Assembly: GCF_965228715.1 (NCBI RefSeq)
Contig: NZ_OZ245833.1
Direction: 5' to 3' (one strand)
Length of the DNA stretch: 64,000 nucleotides
Source of the DNA: Stappia sp002722295
GTDB lineage: Bacteria > Pseudomonadota > Alphaproteobacteria > Rhizobiales > Stappiaceae
The translations under genes and the position numbers were made by a program. Positions 40,423 through 49,554 of the stretch are shown piece after piece (the stretch's first letter is position 1; the number at the start of each line of letters is the position of its first letter). The notes below the pieces were generated by a model. The model saw only the letters and a list, made by a program, of their open reading frames with translations, had not been told where the DNA came from and made no database searches.

Positions 40423-40929
40423 CTACTCCCCCGCCGCTTCCGCGACGATCTCCGAAAGCAGCGCGTTTACATCCGCAAGCGCCTTGCGCGAGGCATCGGA
40501 CCCGGTCTCTTCCAGCTTCCGAAAGCCGACAGTCACCCGACCCGGTGTGTCCGGTGTCTCAAAGGCAAAGACCACATAGGGGCAGAAGGCGATATTGCCC
40601 GCCGACGCTTCCATGGCCGCACGCGACAGCCGGGCGGAACAGAACATCATCGCATCCGCATTGGCGAACACGACCTTGTCCGATCCGACATCCGCTCCGG
40701 TTCGAGCGAGCATTTCGCCAATATGCGAGACGTGATCGATGACCAGCCCGCGATTGATGATCGCGTTTTCCATGTCGAAGCGAACGTCGTCGTAGGGCCG
40801 CTCGACCGTATGCGACACGACCCCCTCAGGCAGTTCGGGAGCCGATTGCGCGAAGGCCGCCGGTGCAAGCGCGCAAAGCACCCCGGAGAAAGCCACCTGA
40901 CGCATCCATCGCCCTGCTTCCTTCCGCAT
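40423..40929 (-). CDS. DUF302 domain protein, exported
   Basis: 168 residues from the ATG at 40929 with GGGAGG upstream. Signal peptide (MRKEAGRWMRQVAFSGVLCA to AAFAQ) then a DUF302 domain: GVVSHTVERPYDDVRFDMENAI and YVVFAFETPDTPGRVTVGFRK. DUF302 domains bind small ligands or metals in periplasmic proteins, sometimes with redox partners; the role is unknown. Confidence 0.78.
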   Translation of the reverse strand: MRKEAGRWMRQVAFSGVLCALAPAAFAQSAPELPEGVVSHTVERPYDDVRFDMENAIINRGLVIDHVSHIGEMLARTGADVGSDKVVFANADAMMFCSARLSRAAMEASAGNIAFCPYVVFAFETPDTPGRVTVGFRKLEETGSDASRKALADVNALLSEIVAEAAGE

Positions 40930-41059
40930 GATCAGCCCTCCCGATTTCGCTTCCGATGCCGAAACACGGCGCATTCGCCACTTCCGGAAATGATACCGGC
41001 TGCAAGGAGCCGACACCACTACATATTAAGAATTTCGAATGTGAAGCAAGGCAGACGTC

Positions 41060-41554
41060 TCAGCTCTCACGCTCCGTTCGCGGCTTCTCGGTCGGGATAT
41101 AGGCCAGCGGCAGTTCGCTGGTCGACTTGATCTGCTCCATCGCGAAGGAAGTCGACACATCCGAAATATCGATCTTGGCGATCAGCCTTTTGTAGAAAGC
41201 GTCATAGGCCTCGATATCCGGCACCGCGACGCGCAGCAGATAGTCGACCTGCCCCGCCATGCGATAGAACTCGATGACTTCCGGGAACTCCGAGATCACA
41301 TCGGCAAACTTGCGCAGCCAGTCGTCATTGTGCCGCGAGGTGGTGATCGCCACGAAGGCCGTCACCTTCACGTTGACCTTGCGCGGATCGAGGATGGCGA
41401 CCCGACGCTTGATGACACCATCCTCTTCAAGCTTCTGGATGCGGCGCCAACAGGGCGTGGTCGACAGCCCGACGCGCCGCCCGACCTCGGCAACGGGAAT
41501 GGTGCAATCCTCCTGGAGGATCGAGAGAATGCGTCGGTCTATGCGATCGATCAT
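41060..41554 (-). CDS. Lrp/AsnC family transcriptional regulator
   Basis: 164 residues from the ATG at 41554, with AGGAC upstream. HTH (MIDRIDRRILSILQEDCTIPVAEVGRRVGLSTTPCWRRIQKLEEDG, about 1-46) and a RAM domain with VIEFYRMAGQVDYLLRVAVPD. Divergent from an exported rhodanese, with a control region of 199 bases. Some Lrp-type regulators respond to cysteine and control sulfur-related genes, which would fit this neighbour; that is inference. Confidence 0.87.
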   Translation of the reverse strand: MIDRIDRRILSILQEDCTIPVAEVGRRVGLSTTPCWRRIQKLEEDGVIKRRVAILDPRKVNVKVTAFVAITTSRHNDDWLRKFADVISEFPEVIEFYRMAGQVDYLLRVAVPDIEAYDAFYKRLIAKIDISDVSTSFAMEQIKSTSELPLAYIPTEKPRTERES

Positions 41555-41654
41555 GATCGAGTCCTGCGTTGGGCTGCAGTGACAGGATTCATTTTCCAAT
41601 GAAATCCGATCCAACGAAGCCGATTTTCTTCAAGGCCCTTCATAGTGGAGAAAT

Positions 41655-41671
41655 TTGGATTTTTCTTCCAA
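41655..41671. promoter_or_regulatory. Possible Lrp-type operator between divergent genes
   Basis: TTGGA-N7-TCCAA inverted repeat in an AT-rich stretch between the Lrp-type regulator and the rhodanese gene. Confidence 0.35.
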
Positions 41672-41753
41672 TATCTAGCCTGATTTCGCTTGCCGCTTTT
41701 TCAATCCGATGTCAACTCACTCCTTGAAAATCAGCATTTCAGGGAGTTTTCCC

Positions 41754-42725
41754 ATGTACGCCCTTCGCAAGGTCGCGGGCCTTGTCGCCCTCGCCGTTTC
41801 GCTCGCCGTCACGCCGGTCGCGGCGGCCTCCAACATTACGCCGCTCGTTTCCACCGACTGGCTCGCGGAACACATCGGCGAACCGGATATGGTCGTTCTC
41901 GACATTCGATCTCCGTTCGCGGGTTCCGGCAAGAAGGACTATCTTGCCGGGCATATCCCGGGGGCGCTCTGGAGCGAATATCCCGGATACTGGCGTACCG
42001 ACCGCGAGAGCGTTGTCGGCGTGCTTCCGTCCGTGGAAAAGCTCGAAGCGGCCCTCTCCGAACTGGGTGTCGCGGACGGCAAGACCGTCGTGATCGTCCC
42101 CGCCGGCGGCAACAGCAGCGAGTTTGGCGCCGCCGCGCGCATTTACTGGACGCTGAAGTATCTGGGCCACGACGACGTCGCGATCCTCGATGGCGGTCAC
42201 CGCCGCTGGACGGAAGAGAAGCGAGATCTGGAAACCGGCCCCGTTGCGCCTATCGGAGACATGTTCATCGCCGAACCGCGCGCCTCTTACCTCTCGGCGA
42301 CCTCGGACGTTGCGCGTCGCATGAACTCCTCGACCGTCTTGATTGACGGACGTCCGGCCGCCCAGTTCTCAGGAAAGGGCAAGCATTCCAAGGCGACCCG
42401 CTTCGGACGCATTCCCGGCGCGGTCAACCTAGACCAGGCAACGTTCTACGACGACAAGGCCGGGCGACTGAAGGATACAGCGACCATCGCAAGCCTCGTC
42501 CCAGAGAACCTCGCGGACAAGAGCGTGGAGATGGTCTCCTACTGCAACACCGGCCACTGGGCGGCAACCAACTGGTTCGTCCTGCATGAGCTTCTCGGCT
42601 ACGAGAACGTGTCGCTCTACGACGACAGCATGGTCGGCTGGTCTCAGGACGAGAGCCTGCCCATGGCATCCGAGCGAACCATGATGGACGACATCAAGGC
42701 GTTCCTGAACGACCTCGCGGGCTGA
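41754..42725 (+). CDS. Exported two-domain sulfurtransferase (rhodanese)
   Basis: 323 residues from the ATG at 41754, with AGGGAG upstream. Signal peptide residues 1-26 (ending PVAAA). Two rhodanese domains: an inactive N-terminal one (residues 28-155) without active Cys, where PAGGNSS takes the Cys place, and an active C-terminal one with Cys264 in VSYCNTGHWAATNW. It transfers sulfane sulfur to acceptors such as cyanide or thiols in the periplasm; the true acceptor is unknown. Divergent from an Lrp regulator. Confidence 0.9.
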   Translation: MYALRKVAGLVALAVSLAVTPVAAASNITPLVSTDWLAEHIGEPDMVVLDIRSPFAGSGKKDYLAGHIPGALWSEYPGYWRTDRESVVGVLPSVEKLEAALSELGVADGKTVVIVPAGGNSSEFGAAARIYWTLKYLGHDDVAILDGGHRRWTEEKRDLETGPVAPIGDMFIAEPRASYLSATSDVARRMNSSTVLIDGRPAAQFSGKGKHSKATRFGRIPGAVNLDQATFYDDKAGRLKDTATIASLVPENLADKSVEMVSYCNTGHWAATNWFVLHELLGYENVSLYDDSMVGWSQDESLPMASERTMMDDIKAFLNDLAG

Positions 42726-42783
42726 CGCCCGAGACTCGACAACGCTCCCAAGGCTACGAGCGACCACACGCTCGCAGACCCGC

Positions 42784-42814
42784 CGCCGCCTCCTCTCCGT
42801 GAGAGGGGGCGGCG
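42784..42814. terminator. Terminator between convergent rhodanese and UDG-family genes
   Basis: 14-bp stem (CGCCGCCTCCTCTC / GAGAGGGGGCGGCG with one G-T pair) and a 3-base loop, immediately before the UDG-family stop codon. Confidence 0.65.
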
Positions 42815-42824
42815 CGTGTTTGGC

Positions 42825-43496
42825 TCACGCCTCTCCAAGAAGTGCGGCAACCTCTTCACGCAGCACCGGCAGGCACTCCTGCTCGAACCAAGGATTTCTT
42901 CTGAGCCAGGCATTGTTGCGCCATGAGGGATGGGGCAGCGCGATGGCCGGCCGGCCTTCCTTGCGTGTCGCGGCCAGCACGTCGCGCCAGTCGGCCACGG
43001 TGGCGCTCAGTGTGCTCCGGCGATGCTCGCCCAGATGATAGGCCTGGGCATACGACCCGATCACGATACGCAGCCCGATATTCGGCATGGCCGCGAACAC
43101 CCGGTCATGCCAGAGCTTTCGGCACTCCGGCCTCGGCGGACGATCGCCTCCCTTTGCATCCAGACCAGGAAAACAGAAGCCCATCGGCACGATGGCAACC
43201 CGGCACGGATCGTAGAAAACCTCCGGCCCGATCCCCAGCCAGTCCCGCAAGCGGTCGCCACTGGGATCGGTGAAGGGCCGCCCGGAGGCATGAACCCGGG
43301 TACCCGGCGCCTGCCCGCAAATTGCAATGCGCGCATGAGAAGACAGGACGCAGACCGGGCGCGGCTCATGAGGCAGTGGCTGCCTCGCCGGCTGCAGGAC
43401 ACACTGCCTGCAGTTCGAGATCCTTTTTCCCAGGTCGACCAGCGCTGCGTCTCCTCGCACCACGACGCCCCGGCTTTCGTCCTCGGAATCCTTCAT
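42825..43496 (-). CDS. Uracil-DNA glycosylase family protein
   Basis: About 223 residues from an ATG at 43496; starts further upstream (43538, 43598) are possible. UDG-superfamily motif 1 is IAICGQAPGTRVHASGRPFTD and motif 2 near the end is ALPHPSWRNNAWLRRNPWF. An N-terminal C-x2-C (NCRQC) could hold an Fe-S cluster as in family 4, though the full four-Cys set is not evident. It resembles the COG1573-like proteins; uracil activity is unproven. The left edge shows no overlap with the histidine kinase gene on the other strand. Confidence 0.72.
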   Translation of the reverse strand: MKDSEDESRGVVVRGDAALVDLGKRISNCRQCVLQPARQPLPHEPRPVCVLSSHARIAICGQAPGTRVHASGRPFTDPSGDRLRDWLGIGPEVFYDPCRVAIVPMGFCFPGLDAKGGDRPPRPECRKLWHDRVFAAMPNIGLRIVIGSYAQAYHLGEHRRSTLSATVADWRDVLAATRKEGRPAIALPHPSWRNNAWLRRNPWFEQECLPVLREEVAALLGEA

Positions 43497-43641
43497 GCGC
43501 CCGTCCCTTTCGTCGCCGCGCTCGACCTCGCTACGCATTGTTAACCATGTCCTTGAGCCGCTTATTAAGAGTTGGTGACCATGATGGGGCGAGTTCAAGT
43601 GATCGGGTCAAAGACCTGGCAAGGGTTCGTCCGGGAATCAT

Positions 43642-45207
43642 ATGGCTAGCGACGAGACACGCAACGGCGATGCCCGAACCGCCTCCAACAGCGAGCGGGC
43701 ACAGCGACGCCGGGACGTCGCGAAAACGGTGCGCAGCGCGCGCGAGCGCCTCGCATCGGTCGACGGCGTGCAGCCCAACTTCGAATACGATCTCCTGCTC
43801 ACCTTTACCAAGAACAGGCTGAGCGCGGCGATCGCCCTCCCCCTGTTCTCCATGATCGTTGCGGGCATCTCGCTTCTCTGGATGCAGCCGGCCGTGATTG
43901 CCGGCTGGCTCGCGTTCTCGCTCATCGCCCATGTCCTTCTGATGATGGCCTGCAGGCGCTTCGAACGCGAGGCCGCCGGAAGCCAGACCCTGGCGTCCTG
44001 GCGGCGGCAGATGATCGCGGGCGACCTGCTCTACGGCCTGACGTGGGCGGGCTTCTTCCTGCTGCAGTCGACGACCACGAACCAGGATGGCTCCGAAATC
44101 TTCCAGTTCGCGACGATGCTGATCGTCATCGCGATGCTGACCATGCTTTCGTCGAGCCTGCCACGTGCGCTACTCGCCGGAACTCTACCGATTACGATCG
44201 CGATCGTGGTTTCGTTTCTCAACCAGCAGACCGCGATCCACTACGCCATGATGGCCATGGCCATTGGCGCGCAGGGCTTCTTCGTGATGCTCGGCAACCA
44301 GCTTCATGCCTCGACGCTGACCATGCTCGCCTTCCGTGCGGAAAAGGATCATCTGATCAGCGAACTGGAACAGGCCAAGGCGATCTCGGACGAGGCACGG
44401 CGCCGGGCCGAGGAAGCCAATCTGGCCAAGTCCCGTTTTCTGGCAACCATGAGCCATGAACTGCGCACGCCGCTGAATGCGATTCTCGGCTTTTCGGAGG
44501 TCATGAAGAACGAGCTTCTGGGGCCTCTCGAAAACCCGACCTACCGGGACTACGCCGGCGACATCCACTCATCGGGCGAGCACCTTCTCAATCTCATCAA
44601 TGAGATCCTCGACCTTTCGCGCATCGAGGCAGGACGCTACGAACTGAGCGAAGAAGCCGTTGATCTGGCCGCGATCCTGGGCGACTGCCACAGCATGATG
44701 CAGATCAGGGCCAACAAGAAGACCATCACGATCAGCGAAGCGATCGAGAAGGAGCTTCCGCGCATCTGGGCCGACGAGCGCGCCGTGAGGCAGGTTCTGC
44801 TGAACCTGCTGTCCAACGCGGTGAAGTTCACCCCGACCGGCGGCGAAGTGCTCATTAAGGCTGGCTGGACCGCCGGTGGCGGACAATATGTGTCCATCCG
44901 CGACAACGGTCCCGGCATTCCCGAGGACGAAATCCCCATCGTCATGCAGGCGTTCGGTCAGGGGGCCATCGCCATCAAGAGCGCGGAAGCGGGAACGGGC
45001 CTCGGCCTGCCGATCGTCAAGGCGCTGGTGCAGATGCATGGTGGCACGTTCGATCTCAAGTCCCGCCTGCGCGAGGGCACCGAAGTGCTTGTCACCTTCC
45101 CCGCGTCGCGGGTGCTCGAGGCAATGCCCGCGCTCGACGAAGCCCCGACAGCGGCCGAGCCAAAGCGGCGGCGTGCCGCCGCAAGGCTCTTGCGCAAGGC
45201 GTCGTGA
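43642..45207 (+). CDS. PleC/DivJ-type membrane sensor histidine kinase
   Basis: 521 residues. The N-terminal 230 residues contain about six membrane helices (from about 64 to 228), without PAS or HAMP. A short coiled coil (240-270) leads to the HisKA box with His272 in FLATMSHELRTPLNAILGFSEVM, then HATPase motifs N (LLNLLSNAVKFTPTGG), G1 (IRDNGPGIPEDE) and G2 (GTGLGLPIVKALVQMHGG). The H-box and the DYAGDIHSSGEHLLNLINEILDLSRIEAGRYEL stretch are typical of alphaproteobacterial PleC/DivJ kinases. No response regulator is adjacent; the signal is unknown. Confidence 0.88.
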   Translation: MASDETRNGDARTASNSERAQRRRDVAKTVRSARERLASVDGVQPNFEYDLLLTFTKNRLSAAIALPLFSMIVAGISLLWMQPAVIAGWLAFSLIAHVLLMMACRRFEREAAGSQTLASWRRQMIAGDLLYGLTWAGFFLLQSTTTNQDGSEIFQFATMLIVIAMLTMLSSSLPRALLAGTLPITIAIVVSFLNQQTAIHYAMMAMAIGAQGFFVMLGNQLHASTLTMLAFRAEKDHLISELEQAKAISDEARRRAEEANLAKSRFLATMSHELRTPLNAILGFSEVMKNELLGPLENPTYRDYAGDIHSSGEHLLNLINEILDLSRIEAGRYELSEEAVDLAAILGDCHSMMQIRANKKTITISEAIEKELPRIWADERAVRQVLLNLLSNAVKFTPTGGEVLIKAGWTAGGGQYVSIRDNGPGIPEDEIPIVMQAFGQGAIAIKSAEAGTGLGLPIVKALVQMHGGTFDLKSRLREGTEVLVTFPASRVLEAMPALDEAPTAAEPKRRRAAARLLRKAS

Positions 45208-45228
45208 GACCGGCACGGTCCGGCTCGC

Positions 45229-46272
45229 CTATCGCCCCGGGAGCTCCAGAAACGCCGCGACGGCGTCGGCGACCTTTTCATGGGTCTCGGCACGATCGGT
45301 TCCTTCGGGATCGTCGCAGATCGGATCGTCGTCCGCCGCGCGAAGCCGGTCCGCCGCCCCCTCCTTGCACACCGCAAGAAATGTGAAGTGATGCGCCGGC
45401 GCAATCACCTCCCGCCGTGCACCCGAAAGCCGTCTGGCGAGGCCGCTTCCCTTCTCGCTCACATCGACCGCCGGCCAGATGTTCTCATCGCCGAGATTCA
45501 CGAACAGGACGTTTGCCCGGACGCGCTCGCGGCTTTCGGGTTGCACCGCATACGTGAAGCCCGGATCGACGGAAACGATCTTCGAGAAGCGAACGTCGAG
45601 CATGTCGGCGGAAAAACTCTCCGGAATCCGGCGCAGGTTCACGCCGCCTTTCTCGAAAAAGGCGCAGTCCTGCGAGACCCGGCCGACCTTTTCGCAGTAC
45701 GCGGCAAAGGAATCCGCATCGAACCGGAGACCACCAAGTCCGAGTACCGTGCTTCCTCCGAGCGAAAAACCAAGCGCGGAAATCCGGTCCCGGTCGACAT
45801 ATCCAGACAGTTGTGGATCCGAGAGAACGGCATCCAGCGCGGCCACAAGATCCGCGGCACGGGGCGCGAGGCGAAGCGTGCGGCGCGGCGAGGAATCGCC
45901 TGATGTGGTACCGGGATGATTGACGCCCACGACGATGGCCCCTCGCCGCGCCAGCCGCGCGGAAAGCCATGCCAGTCCGTCCATCGCGCCCCCGGAACCA
46001 TGGGACAGCAGAACCAGCGGGTGGCGATCATCCGCGACAGCCGCCCCCACAAGGGCCTTCTCGCCGGAAAAGATGACATTCTCGCCAATGGTGACGGGAT
46101 AGGTTGCACGTCCGGCGGGATACCAGAGCGATACTGCGAGCGGTTGCGCTCGATGGCGTGCGGGAACATCCATCCGGTCATAGCCGGGAAGATCGAGCAG
46201 GTCAGCTTTCACAGGGATCGGCGCCACGAACGACAGGGCAAGAGCAAATGCAACGGCGGATTTGAAGGACAT
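45229..46272 (-). CDS. Exported dienelactone-hydrolase-like alpha/beta hydrolase
   Basis: 347 residues from the ATG at 46272 with GGAG upstream. Signal peptide MSFKSAVAFALALSFVAPIPVKA. Catalytic serine in RISALGFSLGGSTVLGLGG, and HPLVLLSHGSGGAMDG forms the oxyanion region. A C-terminal histidine in APAHHFTFLAVC is the likely third residue. Similar to plasma PAF-acetylhydrolase/dienelactone hydrolase relatives; substrate unknown. Divergent from a membrane AraC regulator. Confidence 0.83.
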   Translation of the reverse strand: MSFKSAVAFALALSFVAPIPVKADLLDLPGYDRMDVPARHRAQPLAVSLWYPAGRATYPVTIGENVIFSGEKALVGAAVADDRHPLVLLSHGSGGAMDGLAWLSARLARRGAIVVGVNHPGTTSGDSSPRRTLRLAPRAADLVAALDAVLSDPQLSGYVDRDRISALGFSLGGSTVLGLGGLRFDADSFAAYCEKVGRVSQDCAFFEKGGVNLRRIPESFSADMLDVRFSKIVSVDPGFTYAVQPESRERVRANVLFVNLGDENIWPAVDVSEKGSGLARRLSGARREVIAPAHHFTFLAVCKEGAADRLRAADDDPICDDPEGTDRAETHEKVADAVAAFLELPGR

Positions 46273-46374
46273 CGGACTTCTCCAGGTCAAACACCTGCAC
46301 AGGAAGCGCCGACAATTCTCCGGTTGCGTCCTCGAACCGGATAGAGGACGACGTCAAAACGGTTTCAGGACCTC

Positions 46375-47439
46375 ATGCTGTCCAAGTCCACATACCCACA
46401 TGAAGACGTCAGAATGCTCCTCTTGCCCATTCCGCTTGCCGTTGCACTGGTTCTTGCCTTCCTCGCCGCGCGGGCAGCGTTGCTTCGCGAAGGACCGCGT
46501 CTGTTCCCCGTGCTTCTCGGCGTGGCCGCTCTCCAGGGCGTGGTGATTTCCCTTGTGCAGCACTACGGCGTGAGGGAGCTTCTGTTCCTGCAGCCGGTCA
46601 CGGCGGCATCCGTGCCTCCCCTCGCCTATCTCGCTTTCCGGCAAGCGGCGGTGAGCGCGCCCCGCTGGCCGCGAGACTTCGCGCACCTCCTTACGCCGCT
46701 GCTGCTTCTGCCGGCACTGCTTGCCGGGCAAAGCGGCTCACCGCTTCTGCCGGACGCGGTGCTGGTGATCATTTTCGTCGGCTACGGCGGTGCGATCCTA
46801 GTTCAGGCGGGCAGCGGAACCGGATTGCCCCTCGCCAGTCTTGGACAAGGCGCCCTGCCATCGCGGATCTGGCAGGCCGTGGGGGCGGCATTGATCCTGT
46901 CAGCGGTCAGTGACGCGGCCATTGCTTACGCACTCCACGAGGGGCTGGCATGGCTGCGTCCTCTCATTGTCAGTCTGGTATCGTCCCTCGCCCTGCTGTC
47001 GATCGGGCTCCTGGCCCTCGTCGGTGGACGCCCTGAGCGTGAGGACGCGAGCACCGCGCCGGACGAGCGGCACACCACGACCACACCGCGCACCACGGAT
47101 CCGGATGATCTCGAGATCGTCGCTCGCCTCGATACGCTGATGAATGAGGAAAGGGTCTTCCTGGACCCGGACCTGACGCTTGCCCGGCTCGCAAGACGAC
47201 TTGGCCTTCCGGCAAAGGTTCTCTCGGCGGCCGTCAACCGCACCACCGGGGAGAATATCTCGCGCCATGTAAACGCTCGTCGCATCCGCCACGCATGCGA
47301 GTTGCTCGGCCAGGGCGAGAACGTTACCGCCGCGATGCTCGCGAGCGGCTTCAACACCAAGTCGAACTTCAACCGCGAGTTTCTGCGCGTTACCGGAAAG
47401 ACACCGAGCGCCTTTCGGAGTACGTGCTCGGAAGCCTGA
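46375..47439 (+). CDS. AraC family regulator with membrane N-terminal domain
   Basis: 354 residues. The first 220 or so residues are hydrophobic with about six or seven helices (PIPLAVALVLAFLAARAALL onward); the C-terminal AraC HTH domain (about 245-350) reads LARLARRLGLPAKVLSAAVN ... AMLASGFNTKSNFNREFLRVTGKTPSAFR. This layout occurs in membrane-bound AraC proteins sensing an extracytoplasmic signal. Divergent from the exported hydrolase, which it may control. A start at 46414 is also possible. Ends directly at the cobT stop. Confidence 0.82.
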   Translation: MLSKSTYPHEDVRMLLLPIPLAVALVLAFLAARAALLREGPRLFPVLLGVAALQGVVISLVQHYGVRELLFLQPVTAASVPPLAYLAFRQAAVSAPRWPRDFAHLLTPLLLLPALLAGQSGSPLLPDAVLVIIFVGYGGAILVQAGSGTGLPLASLGQGALPSRIWQAVGAALILSAVSDAAIAYALHEGLAWLRPLIVSLVSSLALLSIGLLALVGGRPEREDASTAPDERHTTTTPRTTDPDDLEIVARLDTLMNEERVFLDPDLTLARLARRLGLPAKVLSAAVNRTTGENISRHVNARRIRHACELLGQGENVTAAMLASGFNTKSNFNREFLRVTGKTPSAFRSTCSEA

Positions 47440-48468
47440 TCAAACGGGGGACTTTCCGGCCACGCCCGCATCCGCGAAGGTTGCCATGCCCGTGTGGGTC
47501 GAAACCGCCGCCTTGACAATGCCCGCCGCAAGCGCGGCGCCGGTCCCCTCCCCAAGGCGCATTCCGAGATCGAGCAGCGGTTCCTTGCCCATGTGCTCCA
47601 GGGCGCGGCCGTGTGCCGACTCGGCGGACCGATGGGCAAAGATGCAGTGATCGAGCGCCGAAGGGTCCATCGCGTGGAGAACGGCCACGGCGGCGGTCGC
47701 GACGAAACCGTCGACGATTACGGGGATGCGCTGAAGCCGGGCGGCCAGAACGGCTCCGGACATGGCCGCGATTTCCCGCCCGCCGACACGGCGCAGCACT
47801 TCAAGAGGATCGCGAGTGCCGGCGATGCGCGCGACGGCTCCCTCGACCGCTTCACGCTTGCGCGCCATGCCGTCGTCATCGACGCCCGTTCCCGGACCGA
47901 CCCAATCGCCTGGCGTGCCTCCGAAAAGGCCTGACAGAACCGCTGCAGCGACCGTGGTGTTCCCGATGCCCATCTCGCCGATGCAGAGAAGGTCCGTGCC
48001 GCCGGAAACCGCCTCCATGCCGAACGCCATCGTCGCGGCGCAGTTCGCCTCGTCGAAGGCGTCCTCCTCGACAATGTCGGGCGTCGGCAGGTCCAGCGCC
48101 AGGTCGAACACCTTCAGTCCCAGATCGTGGGCAATGCAGAGCTGGTTGATCGCGGCGCCGCCAGCGGAGAAATTCTCGACCATCTGGCGCGTCACACTGG
48201 CGGGAAAAGCCGACACACCGCGCTCGGCGACGCCGTGATTGGCGGCAAAGATCGCCACCACCGGACGCGTGATGCGCGGCTTGCCGCGACCACTCCAGGC
48301 GGCAACCCACTCCGCAAGGCTCTCCAGACGACCGAGCGAGCCTGCCGGTTTGGTTAGCTGCACCTCGCGCGCGCGGACCTCGGCAATCGCCTCCTCATCC
48401 GGACCAGGCATCTGGCGCACCAGATTGCGAATGTCGTCGAAGGGCAAGGCGGACGAAGAAAGGGACAT
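47440..48468 (-). CDS. cobT: Nicotinate-nucleotide-dimethylbenzimidazole phosphoribosyltransferase
   Basis: 342 residues from the ATG at 48468. Family features include VAIFAANHGVAERGVSAFPASVTRQMV, CIGEMGIGNTTVAAAV and the active-site glutamate region near LGMRLGEGTGAALAAGI. It makes alpha-ribazole phosphate, the lower-ligand precursor of cobalamin. It is divergent from cobS, with a 102-base shared region. Note that in alphaproteobacterial nomenclature this enzyme is CobU. Confidence 0.92.
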   Translation of the reverse strand: MSLSSSALPFDDIRNLVRQMPGPDEEAIAEVRAREVQLTKPAGSLGRLESLAEWVAAWSGRGKPRITRPVVAIFAANHGVAERGVSAFPASVTRQMVENFSAGGAAINQLCIAHDLGLKVFDLALDLPTPDIVEEDAFDEANCAATMAFGMEAVSGGTDLLCIGEMGIGNTTVAAAVLSGLFGGTPGDWVGPGTGVDDDGMARKREAVEGAVARIAGTRDPLEVLRRVGGREIAAMSGAVLAARLQRIPVIVDGFVATAAVAVLHAMDPSALDHCIFAHRSAESAHGRALEHMGKEPLLDLGMRLGEGTGAALAAGIVKAAVSTHTGMATFADAGVAGKSPV

Positions 48469-48570
48469 ATGGAAGGCTCCGATCGATCTCGGCAAGGCGG
48501 GCATTGGCGCCTGACGGGCGCCGATCTATAAACCGTCATGCAACGCATCGCAAAGTCGCATGAGGACAAA

Positions 48571-49407
48571 ATGGAGCGCGCCGAAACGACACAAGCATCC
48601 GGCTCCCCATTTTCGCCCTCCCGGATGATTGCGGACCTCGCCGCGCTCCTGAGGTTCTTTTCCCGCGTTCCCGTTCCGCGCCTGGGCCGGCTTGACGACC
48701 CGGCCGCGCTGCCGGCCTTCCCCAGAGCCGGCGCCCTGACACCCGTCGCGGCCGTGATCCTCGCTCTTCCCGGGGCGCTGACGCTTTGTGTCCTGGCCGC
48801 GAGCGGCCTGCCGACATTGGCTGTCGCGCTTGTCACGATCGGCGTCTGCATGGCGGTGACCGGCGCCCTGCACGAGGACGGTCTCGCGGATGTCGCCGAC
48901 GGGTTCTTTGGCGCCTCGACGCGTGAGCGCAGGCTGGAGATCATGAAGGACAGCCGAATTGGCGCTTTCGGGGCCCTGGCACTCGTGATCGGTGTCGGCC
49001 TGCGTGCCTCGCTTCTGGCCGCCCTTCTGGAGCGTTTCGGGATTGCCGGAGCCGGCCTTGCCCTGCTGGGAGCTGAAGCAGCCTCCCGCTCCGCCATGAT
49101 CCTCCTCTGGTCGTCTCTGCCGCCTGCCCGGCCCGACGGGTTGTCTGCCGCCTGCGGCAAACCCGGCAAGTTCGCTGCCGTGGTAGCCCTTGGCATCGGC
49201 CTTGCCGCACTGGCCCCGCTCCCGGCTTTCACGGGCCCTGTTCCGCTCGCGGCCGCGCTCCTTGCCACAGGCCTTCTGACATACGGGCTTTGCCGCCTTG
49301 CGCTTGCAAAGATAGGCGGTCAAACGGGGGACGTTCTTGGTGCCTGCCAGCAGGTCGCTCTTGTCGCGCTTCTTGCAGGACTGGCGCTTGAGCCCGCGAC
49401 GGGATGA
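48571..49407 (+). CDS. cobS: Adenosylcobinamide-GDP ribazoletransferase (cobalamin synthase)
   Basis: 278 residues from the ATG at 48571 (GAGGAC upstream); an ATG at 48538 is an alternative. The membrane protein has the motif LHEDGLADVADGFFGA with the acidic metal-binding residues, plus the early FFSRVPVP motif. It joins adenosylcobinamide-GDP with alpha-ribazole in the last step of cobalamin synthesis at the inner membrane. Divergent from cobT. In alphaproteobacterial nomenclature CobV. Confidence 0.9.
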   Translation: MERAETTQASGSPFSPSRMIADLAALLRFFSRVPVPRLGRLDDPAALPAFPRAGALTPVAAVILALPGALTLCVLAASGLPTLAVALVTIGVCMAVTGALHEDGLADVADGFFGASTRERRLEIMKDSRIGAFGALALVIGVGLRASLLAALLERFGIAGAGLALLGAEAASRSAMILLWSSLPPARPDGLSAACGKPGKFAAVVALGIGLAALAPLPAFTGPVPLAAALLATGLLTYGLCRLALAKIGGQTGDVLGACQQVALVALLAGLALEPATG

Positions 49408-49554
49408 GTGCCGAACGCAGATACCTGTGATAAGCACAGACGACCGCAGGCTGGCCGAGATACTTGGACAGAACCAATCCTTCACACCACGGGACGACCG
49501 TTCGGGATGCAGAGCCGGATGACGAGAGACCAAACCGGGACCGTCGCGTTCGCA

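Noticed and set aside
48469..48570. Cobalamin riboswitch between cobT and cobS
   Set aside because: The gap of about 100 bases is too short and lacks the B12-box.
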